From: Azadirachta indica
Taxonomy: Eukaryota; Streptophyta; Magnoliopsida; Sapindales; Meliaceae
DNA: 64,000 nt
Direction: 5' to 3'
Assembly: GCA_022749755.1 (NCBI GenBank)
Contig: CM040448.1
Location: 2,600,481-2,664,480 of the forward strand
The position numbers and the translations under genes were made by a program. Of the stretch, positions 24,897 through 35,432 are shown in pieces. The notes under the pieces were generated by a model, which was not told where the DNA came from, ran no database searches, and saw nothing but the letters and a program-made list of their open reading frames with translations. Position 1 is the first letter of the stretch. Each line of letters begins with the position of its first letter.

Positions 24897-26078
24897 TGGG
24901 GTTTTAACAAATACCTTCTCTGAAATTTGAGATTTTAACACTTAAATGAAAGGTTTAAGGAAAGGTACACTTACTTCTCCTAAACCATTAGTTGATCATC
25001 CAATTTTATTTATATGATTATAATACCCTTAATTGCTTCAAAGTAAAGTATAAGAAATTTAATTTAATGTAATCAAAAATAATTTTAATTTATATTTATT
25101 TAAAAATTAAAAATTTAATTAATGACAATTTAATTTAATAATTTTAGTTTATGTGTATCTAATATTTATGAAAATTAAGAATTTAATTAATGATAATTTA
25201 ACTTGATAATTTTATTTTATATTTATTTAATATTTATTCAAAATAGAAATTTAATTTTTATTTATATATCATAATTATCTAAATCTTAAATCCTAATATG
25301 CAAAATCGTCTCCTCTCTTACTCCCCTCTTTTGCAAATTTTCCAGCAATAAACTATATTTTTTTAATTTCACTAAATAATTTCATAATCTTATCAATCTC
25401 ACTCTTCTTATAAAAATACTTTAATACAAGATCTATGTCATACACATTCATATTAAATCCACACTTCAATATTAATCTTATAACTCGTAAATCAAATGTA
25501 AACTTTTGGGTTTACACAAAAATTTGATGGAATTACGTAATGGCGTAACATTAGAAAAAATATCAACATGACTAAATTGCTAATTTTAATATCATTAAAT
25601 AAATTTTTAATTTAAATAAATATTAAATGAATATAAATTATAATTCTCATTAATCAAAATTTTAATTATTTTAACTTTTTGAACATCAAATAAATTAAAA
25701 TTAAGTTTCTTAAACTTTATTTTGAAGCAATTAAGAGTATTATAATTATTTTAAGTGAAAATATATGGTCAATTGACAGTTTAAGGGAGGTAAGTGTGTC
25801 TGTTCTTAAAATTTTTATTTAAGTGTTAAAATTACAAATTAAATTGTCATTAATTAAATTTCTAATTTTTAAATAAATATAAATTAAAAAATTATTTTTG
25901 ATTATATATAAATTAAATTTTTTATATTTTATTTTGAAGTAATTAAGGGTATTATAGTCACATAAATAAAATTGAATAGTCAACTAATCCTTCAGGAGAG
26001 ATAAGTATAACGTTTCTTAAACCTTTCATCTAAATATTAAAATCTTAAACTTTAGGGGAGGTATGTGTTAAAATCCCA
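24897..26078. mobile_element. Foldback element with about 250-bp terminal inverted repeats
   Basis: The left end (TGGGGTTTTAACAAATACC...) and the reverse complement of the right end (TGGGATTTTAACACATACC...) match with scattered differences for about 250 bp, including AAAGGTTTAAG and ATTAGTTGA(T/C) blocks. The flanks share TAAAAAA (24889-24895 and 26079-26085), a possible 7-bp target duplication, although it is low-complexity. The interior (about 25740-25830) contains a further inverted copy of the end sequence. No transposase frame is present, so it is non-autonomous. It ends only about 25 bp before two G-boxes in the SWIM gene promoter. Confidence 0.75.
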
Positions 26079-26099
26079 TAAAAAATTTGATTATTACCG

Positions 26100-26667
26100 C
26101 TACACGTGTGCCACCCACCCACGTGTCTTTCTCCCTTAATGTTTCATTGTCGAACTTAGAACTTTCAAGTCCTGTCCGTCGCAGAGTTACTCACTCCTCA
26201 CGAGCTTTCATCTTTCTGGCGCTGCTATTACCAGGTACGCGTAGTTTTAGTTTTAATTTTTGCTTTTGGGTTTTCGTGAAAACGGAAGAAATGAACGGAA
26301 AGTTCTTTAATTTACGAATAAAGCCGAACTCTTTAAATTCTAAGTAACCGAGTTTAATTTGACGTCGTTGTTTTTTTAGTCTACTAATTTTGTGGTTTAC
26401 TTACTGCTTGATCTTGGACCGGTAGAATTGTTACTGAGGTGGAAAAAGAAATAGGGTTTTTCGAGTAAATGCTTTCTTATGGTTCAATTTTGGTTACTCG
26501 CCCATTTTGAGGCTTACTGATGCCTTTGTTTTAGGGCCAATGATGGGAATTTCATTTATCTTGTTTCCTCTTTTGTGACCACAGTGTGAGACTTGGATTT
26601 CAACTGAAATGATTTTCTTTGTTGGGTAGTAGGGTTGTAATTGTAAAGTCTGCTGTTTACATTGCAG
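26100..26667 (+). promoter_or_regulatory. SWIM gene promoter and leader exon/intron
   Basis: Two CACGTG G-boxes at 26103-26108 and 26120-26125, in ACGTG contexts typical of bZIP/ABRE binding. A leader exon would end at CCAG|GTACGC (GT at 26235) and the leader intron at TTGCAG directly before the ATG at 26668. The promoter function is inferred from motif and position only. Confidence 0.55.
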
Positions 26668-29600
26668 ATGGCTCGCTGGGACGAGATTTTGTCCCTTCCT
26701 GTGCAGAATCCTCCAACCTTAGAGTTTTCGGCTGTTGATATTGTTTGGTCTAAGGTTGAAGGCTGGCGTGACAAATTAGATAGAGTTGCTTTAATTCCAT
26801 TTGCTAGAGTGGATGATTTTGTTAGAGGTGAATCTTCAAACAAAGACTGCCCCACAAGATTTCATGTTGAAGCAAGGCGGCGCCGTTCTGCAACTACATC
26901 TTACAAGCCAAAGGTTGATGGTATTCTTGAATATATTCTGTAAGTTTCGCAATTTTTTTATAGTATTTACTACTCTGTTTTCTTGAATCTTTTGAAGTTT
27001 AGTGATCTTGTTTAATATGCAGGTATTGGTGTTCATTTGGTCCTGATGACCATCGGAAGGGTGGCATTGTACGACCCAGTAGGAATACATATGTCCCAAA
27101 GAAGAAAAATGCAGGCCGTCCTAATACTAAGAGAGGGTGCACATGTCATTTTATTGTCAAACGGTTGATTGCTGAACCATCAGTAGCACTTATCATCTAT
27201 AATGATGATAAGCATGTGGACAAAAATGGATTGCCATGCCATGGACCACAGGACAAGAAGGCTGCCGGAACACGCGCTATGTTTGCCCCATACATCTCGG
27301 AGGATCTCCGACTTCGTGTGCTATCTTTACTATATGTTGGGGTCTCTGTGGAGACAATAATGCAGAGACACAATGAATCGGTAGAGAGGCAGGGTGGTCC
27401 ATGTAACAGAGATGACCTTTTAACCCACAGGTATGTTCGAAGACAGGAGAGGAGCATTCGACGTTCTACATATGAACTGGACTTGGATGATGCAGTCAGT
27501 GTGAAAATGTGGGTTGAAAGCCACCAGAGTCATGTTTTCTTCTATGAGGATTTTTCTGATTTTGACCCTTTCACTTTGGGTATTCAAACAGAGTGGCAAT
27601 TGCAGCAGATGATACGATTTGGCAACGGCAGCCTTGTAGCTTCTGATTCAAGGTTTGGAACAAACAAATTAAAGGTTTGTCTTTTTTGGTTTAGATGATG
27701 ATCTACGTATTGTTGATTGTTTTTGTCAATTGCATTGGAAGCCTTCACATTCCTTGGAAGCTAATTAAATTTTTCTCTACAATTGTATGTAGTATCCTTT
27801 GCACAGTCTTATAGTGTTCAATTCAGATAACAAAGCCATTCCAGTAGCCTGGATAATAGCCCCAAGATTCGCTAGTGTAGATGCGCATAGATGGATGAGG
27901 GCTCTTTACAATAGAGTTTGCACAAAAGATCCCACTTGGAAGTTGGCTGGGTTTATAGTTGATGATCCAGCAACTGATGTCCTTACAATCAGGTTAGTCT
28001 TTTCATCTGAACTCAATTTAAGATGATTGTATGCTTCCTAGTTTATTATTGGGTTTTTGGTGAAAAATCTTGCCAAGCAAGGTGCCCATACATAATTACT
28101 TGATTTAACTGTTTATGACTAGTAAGTTTGAAACCCCTTGTGTGTGCAATTAGAATTGTAAATGCTCAATGCTTATTAATCATATTTTCTGGCCGAGGCC
28201 CACTTACTTCTGAACTTGGTGGCTCTAAATTTGCTTAACGTTGAGATTTAGGAACCATGTAAAGAATTCATTTTTGTAGGATTGTTCGTTTCCAATCACA
28301 AGTAAGATTGAGTTCAAAGGCACAGTCTGTTGATTTTTATTTAGTTCTCAACTTGAGACAAGATGTGGCCTTGGACAATTTGGTTCAATGAGCAACCATT
28401 ATGGAATGATAAGGGGATATACCATCTGCTCTCTTTATTTAATAAATATCACTTACTTGAACTAAGTTTTTTTGCCTTTTTTGTTGCACTGTACTCAGGG
28501 ATGTGTTTCAGTGCTCTGTATTAATATCTATCTGGCGTGTTCGCCATGCATGGCATAAGAACTTGGTGAAGAGATGTTCAGAAATAGAGATGCGTGCTGA
28601 GATTTTTAGACGGCTTGGGATGGTAGTAGATGACATCTGCAGAGGACATGGAAATGTGGCTTTGTTTGAGGATTGCATGCAAGATTTCATGGATGGCTCA
28701 GATTTCATGGATTACTTCAAGGCAGTTTGGTACCCAAGGATAGGTGAGTTACATTTTTCATCTATACCGGTAAGACCAAGTGGTAAAATTGTTTTACTTT
28801 CTTCTCTACTTTAGTGTGCAAAGGGATTGGTTGGCACAATTGAAGGGGTTGAAGTATGCCTTTGTTGAACTGTAGGTTCAAAATATAGTGGCAAGCTTTC
28901 AGTTTAACTTTTTTATTCCATTGACTTTTTTTTTCCCACTGTTTTGCTTTATATATATTGAAAAGCTATCTATTTCCTGAAAGGATTTAAATTAAATGGC
29001 CTCTTCCTCTCAGGGAGTTGGATCACTGCACTAAAAACTCTACCACTTGCCAGTAAGGAGACTAGTGCCACGATGGAATTTTACCACAATCAGTTGAAGG
29101 TCAGGTTGTTGAATGAAAAGGATCCTGTTGTATATCAACGCGCTGATTGGTTGGTTGATAAGTTGGGTACTAAAGTGCATTCCTACTTCTGGCTTGATGA
29201 ATACTCAGGGAAGGATGACTTTGCACGATATTGGAAAGATGAGTGGGTAAGTGGTTTAACGTCTTGGCGCAAAGCATTGAAGATTCCAGATTCCAATGTT
29301 TTGATTGAAGGTAGATGTGCAAAAGTTATTGATCAGCTTGATAGAGATAAAGCATATGTTGTGTGGAACCCTGGTTCACAGTTTGGCTTTTGCAATTGTA
29401 GTTGGGCAGAAATGGGCTATCTGTGTGAGCATTTGTTGAAAGTTATTAAAGTCTGTCGCAAACAAGGCTCCATTCCTCCTTCTGTCAGCTTATTTCAATA
29501 TAACCACACCCTGATTGATATGCTACACTGTTCACCCGATGATTCTCTATTTCGTGATCATGCTTTTTCTTTAGCAGTCTCTGTACAGAAGCAGTTAAAT

Positions 29601-30763
29601 GCGTTAATAGATTTTGAAAGTGGCCAGACTACTGTAGATCCTGTTGAGAAACGAATCGTGGATACAAATGAGCAACAAATTGTGGGGACTGTCTTTACCG
29701 AGCAAGATAGAGAATTAGTAAATGAGAGTCATAGTATGAATGATGTTGTATCATCTCAACATGAGAAGGATTGTGCGGGTGAAGAAGATGCTCTCTGTGG
29801 AACTGCTAATAATTTGGGTGGTGAGCTGATTAATCAGTCAGTCGGTGGGAATGGTGTTTGTGATGAGACTACTGAAGAAGAAAATTCTTACACAAAGATA
29901 GAAGTTGATCAGTCACCCATATATATTTCCACCCCCAGATTAGTTTCTGTTGATGACATCGTGTCTGCTGATGGCTTCTCCAAGAACGAAGGGCGAGTAT
30001 TAATTTCAGATGCTGAAATTATTGGTAATGCACATTTGATGGATGCTGCTTTCACTGACCAAAATGGAGCTGAAGAAGTTATCTCAAATAAAGATTCCCA
30101 TCAAGCTTTCATGGATGTAGAGCCACTGGCCATTAATATCCCTCCATTGACAGTGGAGTTGCTAGAGCAATGCCCTGTGTCTCCTCAGCATGGTGTTACT
30201 GGCCTTGACCCTGATCTGCCAGTTCTCTCTAATAAAGTAGACAGTAATTCCGTCTCTGATGAGGCCTCTCTGTCCATGCCTGTGCCAGTTGAGTCAAAAG
30301 TGGTTAGTGTGATTGAAACTTCAGGTGTCGTGAACAACAATGGAAATGAGTTAGAATGTGCAAATGTGACTGCAGCTAATGGCCCTTGCTCTACCAAAAA
30401 TGTGGTGGCATTAGATGCAACAAATGATTCTAATAATCTTCCAAACGACAAGGCAGTTCATGGTATAACTTCTTTAAACTCAGAATCATCAAGAAATCAA
30501 CCTTCAATGCCAAGTGACCAGGACAAACAAGAATCGGTTCAGGTTGCATCACTAGAAAGCGATTCTTTCAAGGAGCCATGGATTGATAAACCTTCTCTAA
30601 CTAAATGTGATCTCAAAAGGAGTGCCAAGGATGGTGATTGTGATAATGAACTCATCATTCCCAAGAAAACCAAAATAGATAATGAGCCGGGCAACCGCCT
30701 AGAAGTTAATAGTAGCTGCAATATTACTGCCAATGAGGGAACTGCTTCCGTTTGGCAGATTAG

Positions 30764-30798
<35 letters not shown>

Positions 30799-30824
30799 CA
30801 CCGCCGGCAAGTCCCAAGCCTTGA
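26668..30824 (+). CDS. SWIM zinc-finger protein derived from a MULE transposase (At1g60560-like)
   Basis: Five coding exons 26668-26939, 27023-27674, 27793-27992, 28499-28743, 29014-30824, in phase; 1059 residues. The N-terminal part (about 1-220) has a CxC...Cys-rich FAR1/MULE-type DNA-binding region (CSFGPDDHRK...GCTCHF). Residues about 235-350 match a MULE transposase-like core (SDSRFGTNKL, FNSDNKAIPVAWI, FIVDDPATD). A SWIM finger CNCSWAEMGYLCEH (CxC...CxH) lies near residue 583. The remaining 400 or so residues are an acidic/Ser-rich, probably disordered tail ending in 11 Ala. There are no terminal inverted repeats around the gene, which is spliced, has a leader intron and belongs to a conserved plant family, so it is a domesticated gene and not a live transposon. 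Expected nuclear DNA-binding role; function not established here. The ATG lies directly after the leader-intron acceptor. Confidence 0.9.
30765..30797 (+). repeat. (GCT)11 polyalanine-coding repeat
   Basis: Eleven identical GCT codons close to the 3' end of the SWIM gene, followed by SPPASPKP and the stop. Use of a single codon points to recent slippage expansion. Confidence 0.95.
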
Positions 30825-32129
30825 GAAACATCAGACCTATGATGGCATTGCCTCTAACCAATGAGTGACGGTTGATATTAAGTATTGTTGAGTCATCTAA
30901 CCTAACATTCCTTCTTTTCATTCTCTTTCATATATTCATTCATTTGTAACTAACGGTTTGCATGAGTTCACCAAGTTATAGATTATACCAGGTTTAACAA
31001 TGAAGAACCTTACATCATCAATTTTGACTGTTTTGAGGAAATTTAATGTTATCGTTGTCTAACATGATTCTAATGAAAAGCATGTCAAATTTCTACTTCA
31101 TTGGATGGCTTGTGTGGTGGAATGCATCCTGATAACCCATTAAACACTGTTTTACGACGTAAGAGGAGTTTTGCAAATTGTTGGAGAGAGTATTGTTTGT
31201 TTATGTTGAATAATAAGGAGGGTTTATGATATATAATGAAGTAGGGAGCTGTTATTGCCTGCCTATTCCTACAAATAAAATGAAACCGTAATGACAGTAA
31301 ATTTCAAAAAATTTAAGACAAAATCTGGCCTACAAAATATTATTAAACAAACAAGTATAAGTGTATATGGATGATTAATAAATATTATTAGCTTTTAAAT
31401 ATAAATAAACAAAAATTAAACATAAGCGACCAATTCTATTTATATAAATTAACGTGATAATATTATATTATTATTATATATCTTATATATTTTACATTTT
31501 TATTTTACTATCTTAAAAATGTAATCTTAAAAATGTAGAACATGTGATTCTAATATAATATTATTAATGTTATTGTATATTTAGAGATAATTTTTATCTA
31601 CAACGTTTTTTATGGTTGATCCCGTTATTATGTTTCTTCTATACATTTGACAAACCGCAAACCCCGTAGAGAGGAATTCAATTTTTGTACAAGAAATAAA
31701 GCCTTACTTTGGCCGTTAAATAAGATTTGGTTAGTAGAGAAGAATTTAATAAAAGATGGTGTTATAAATATAAAAAAAAGATGTTAAAAAGTTTAAGATA
31801 AACAGTGTTAATGTGGGGAAGTATATTAATTTCGGATTTAGATTCAATTCTTACTTTTTCTATCCTAAACTTTTAAAAATATATTAATACGTGACATGAT
31901 TTAAAATAAAAGACTGATATTATATTTTAAAAACTATACTAATTAATCTTAAAATTATTTTTTTAATATAATAAATTGTGGTAACTAATTAATAAAAATT
32001 TCTAAAATGTAACCTTATCCTTCTATTTTAAATCATACCATATATCAATAAATTCTTAAAGGTTCAAGACAAAAAAGATTAGATCTTGATCCAAGTTCAT
32101 TAATTACGTGGTGAAAATTTTAATTGAGT
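30825..32129. other. SWIM gene 3'UTR and AT-rich spacer
   Basis: The first few hundred bases are probably 3'UTR. From about 31270 the DNA is AT-rich without coding signal. Confidence 0.5.
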
Positions 32130-32203
32130 GGCCTATTAGCTCAGTTGGTTAGAGCGTCGTGCTAATAACGCGAAGGTCGCAGGTTCGAAACCTCCATGGG
32201 CCA
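32130..32203 (+). tRNA. tRNA-Ile (AAU), copy 2, T-stem mismatch
   Basis: A 74-bp cloverleaf with anticodon AAT at 32164-32166, the normal D-loop GTTGGTTAG, and the same GGCCTAT acceptor 5' strand as the other two copies. The T-arm reads GCAGG TTCGAAA CCTCC: one C-C mismatch in the T-stem and G-to-A in the T-loop. Because TTCGA is kept, the B-box may still work, but the tRNA fold is weakened. A T6 run two bases downstream is a good Pol III terminator. Confidence 0.88.
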
Positions 32204-33097
32204 ATATTTTTTCTGATGTTAATTTTGGTGAAAACATCTGAATCCCTAAGAATTTTCATAATTTTAATTAAGGAAATAATTTCCAAAATGTTAATTAACT
32301 TTACAAAACCTCTCACAAATTTTATATTAAGCTAGTTTTTTGAATTTTTTTGAATTTCAGATGTCAGTCAATTGATGATGAATTTAGTTTAGATCGCAAT
32401 ATTATTGCAGGGGAGATTCATTTCAATCTCGATTAATATGAAAAAATATTCAAATATTAAGATGTGTTTATTTTTTTAATTTATATTTGAAAACATGTTA
32501 TGATATAATTAAGTAAAAAATTTTAATTTAAATTTAAATAATCAAATATGTAAATAAGTACTGTATTTTTATTTAGTTTTAAAAACACAGTAACGGTGAA
32601 GTTTTTAATTTATGTTAATTTATTTATATTTAAAAGCTAATAATATTTTATTAATTATCTATCTAAGCATCTTTGTTAGTTAGTGATATTACGTAGGACT
32701 AAAATTTTTCTTCATTTTTGAAATTTATTGTTGTTACAGTTTCATTTTAATTGTTCAAAAGTGTTTTTCATTCACCCTTTTAAATAATATTTAATTGTGC
32801 AATAGAAAATAATATATTTTACAAAAAATAAAAAATTCAATTTTTTTAGATAAAATATTTATTTGAAGTAAAAAGTTCATTATTCTCGTAACTTAAACGG
32901 TTTATGGGTAACTTAAAAAAGTATTAAAAATTTATCCCTAACTTAAGAAACTAATAAAAATTTATTTGTAACCTAAAAAAGGTATTATGCATTAGTATAA
33001 ATTTGTCTAAATTTGTCTGAAACATCTTGTTCATCCTGGCCAATTAAATAGTATGATCATTCTTTCTTCATTGATTATATTCCATTGAATTTGAAAC
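32204..33097. other. Spacer between tRNA copy 2 and G4
   Basis: AT-rich with no coding signal; the right end resembles the G3 upstream region and holds the shared minirepeat. Confidence 0.5.
32890..32990. repeat. Approximately 30-bp imperfect minirepeat upstream of G4
   Basis: Three units of GTAACTTAAAAAAGTATTAAAAATTTAT type, the counterpart of 22465-22552 upstream of G3. Confidence 0.6.
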
Positions 33098-33371
33098 ATG
33101 ATGTTGATCATGAGCAAGAAAACCTCCGTAATATTTTCATTCATTTTTCTCTTCATCTTTTCCCTTCATTATTTACCGTTTCTGAGTAGTGCTAGTCAGC
33201 AGCTTGCACCGGCGCTGTATGTTTTCGGAGATTCGTTACTCGACAGTGGTAACAACAACCATTTGCCGACGATTGTTAAGGCAAATTACTGGCCCTACGG
33301 CTTTAATTTTCCCAAGAGAGCCACCGGAAGATTCAACAACGGTAGATCTTTCGCGGATTTCACGGGTATAT

Positions 33372-33403
<32 letters not shown>

Positions 33404-34736
33404 GCTTGCTGATTAATTACATTAAATTTTCGAGAAGCATACACATAAATACTTTGTTTAATTTCTACGTATATGTTGTGCATATTATATACATATATAT
33501 ATATATATATATAATATGCGTTTAACGAATTAGCTTATATACGTTGTGATATCAATTAATTTAATTAGCTGAATATCTGGGTCTGCCTCACCCTCCACCA
33601 TATCTGAGTACACGTAACAATATACCACTTACTGGATTGAATTACGCATCTGGAGCATGCGGTATTCTCCCAAAAACTGGAAGCGCCTTTGTAAGTTTTC
33701 GAACTTAAAATTTTATTTCCCTAGCTAGCTCTTTCAGCTACGGCTAGCATCTCTTAATTAATTAATTAATTAAGTGTTTTAATTGCTTGCAGGGGAAGTG
33801 CTTGACTTTTGACGAACAAGTGGGTTTATTCGGAGAGACTGTTAAGTTATTGCGGCAGAAATATTTTAAGCAAGGCTCCGAAAAAGAGCTTTCAAATTAT
33901 TTATCAAAGTCGATATTCTTAATCTCAGTAGGCAATAACGACTACCTACTCAATTATCTTCCAAACTCATTATCCAATGGAAACAAATATTACTCTCCCC
34001 AGCAGTTTGGTCAACTCCTTGCTCACGCACTCTCCCACCAGCTCGAGGTAATTAATTAGTACATAACTCCATGATCTACTTCCGGGCTTAAAGAGATTAA
34101 ATACAATATTGATATTTGTATGTATATATGCATGCATATATGCAGAGGCTATATAACTTTGGAGCAAGAAAGATAATGGTGGGGGAGGTGGGTGCTATCG
34201 GGTGCATGCCGGCGATTACGTGGAAATATCATCAACACGTTAATAGAGAATTTTGTGATGAAGACATGAACCAGCTTGTGTCTCATTTCAACAAGTTGCT
34301 TCCTCCAATGTTTAAAAACTTGACGTCATCTCTCAAAGGCTCAACTTTTGTTATCGGCCATATCCAATCATTTACCCATGATATAGTTGATAATCCATCT
34401 AAGTACGGTAAGTAGCTACCTAGCTAGATAGGGACTATTTTTAATTCATTAATTCATTTTAATTAATTAAGTTGATCAATATATACATATATTGGTGCTG
34501 GTGGATGCATGCTTGCAGGTTTTGAGGATGTAAGTAAACCGTGTTGTGCGACATTGTTGAACGGCTTATCAGGATGCATTCCTTCAAAGCAGATCATATG
34601 CCATGATCCAGATAAAAATGTTTTTTGGGATGGTTTTCATCCTACAGAACATGTCCATTCACTCCTATCATCCTTTTGTATCAACGATACATCTCTTTCC
34701 ACTCCTATCACCTTAAGTCAGCTCGTAAAAATCTGA
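33098..34736 (+). CDS. GDSL esterase/lipase G4 (secreted)
   Basis: Exons 33098-33365, 33569-33690, 33793-34047, 34146-34407, 34519-34736, in phase; 374 residues (373 if the second ATG at 33101, which aligns with the G3 start, is used). Signal peptide with [17 protein letters not shown]. Blocks: [33 protein letters not shown] (block III Gly-Asn-Asn-Asp instead of Gly-Ser-Asn-Asp, catalytic Asn kept) and [11 protein letters not shown] (Asp, His). Exon 4 is 6 nt longer than in G1, the added residues lying in the [11 protein letters not shown] loop. Closest to G3. Intron 1 has (CA)n and (TA)n runs at 33372-33402. Confidence 0.92.
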
Positions 34737-35432
34737 AGAAATTAATATTAAGGCAATCAAATCAACCTATATACGTGATTGTTTGATGTATAATTCTCCT
34801 ATGTACTTGTAGTTTTGTCGATCCTCAAGGAAGCCATTAATTTCCTTTCCTCTTCAATTTTCAGAATAGGAGGCCTCCTAAAATCTTTTAAAATTAATAT
34901 TATATCATATGTTCATCAATTGATTATATAAAATATAAGATTATATTAACTATTTTTACATTTCTATTTAATAATTATTGATTGTAAACTTGTATTTTTA
35001 TTCAATAGAAGTTGGATCAAGAAAAAAAATTCTAATAATTAAACTATTGCAAATCACCATGTAATTATCTACAGATGGGTGGGAGTGGGATGACATATCC
35101 ATAAATTTTCTTTTTATTCAAAACATGTACACAAAAAGGTCAAAAGGCTTAACAAACCTCTCCATAATCAATTAATAAAGCATGCATGCATCATCACTCG
35201 TCACCCTTCAATTTCTCCATTTCCATGTGAATAGCAGCCCCTTCATTTAAGACACTTCCTTTCCACATTAAACAAAGCCAAAAATATTCCCATAAAAATA
35301 CCAACGCAATAAAACATTAATATTACGTTACAAAATTGATTAATTAGTTTCTCGCCTTCATTTTCCTTCTCACCAAACAGCACTATTCTTTCTCCTTAAT
35401 TTCTTCGTTCTTTCTGTGAACTCCGTTCAAAC
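34737..35432. other. G4-G5 spacer and G5 promoter
   Basis: AT-rich. Holds an RY motif CATGCATG at 35181-35188, next to an AATTAATAAAGC block that also occurs upstream of G1, G2 and G6. Confidence 0.5.
35181..35188. promoter_or_regulatory. RY element (CATGCATG) upstream of G5
   Basis: Canonical RY motif bound by B3 factors of the ABI3/FUS3/LEC2 type in seed genes. It is about 250 bp upstream of the degraded G5 start. A matching motif lies upstream of G6. Function is inferred. Confidence 0.5.

Noticed and set aside
26668..30824. SWIM/MULE protein as an active Mutator-like element
   Set aside because: No terminal inverted repeats or 9-bp target duplication found at its ends; multi-exon gene with a leader intron and of a conserved family. 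The foldback element upstream ends before the promoter and does not enclose it.
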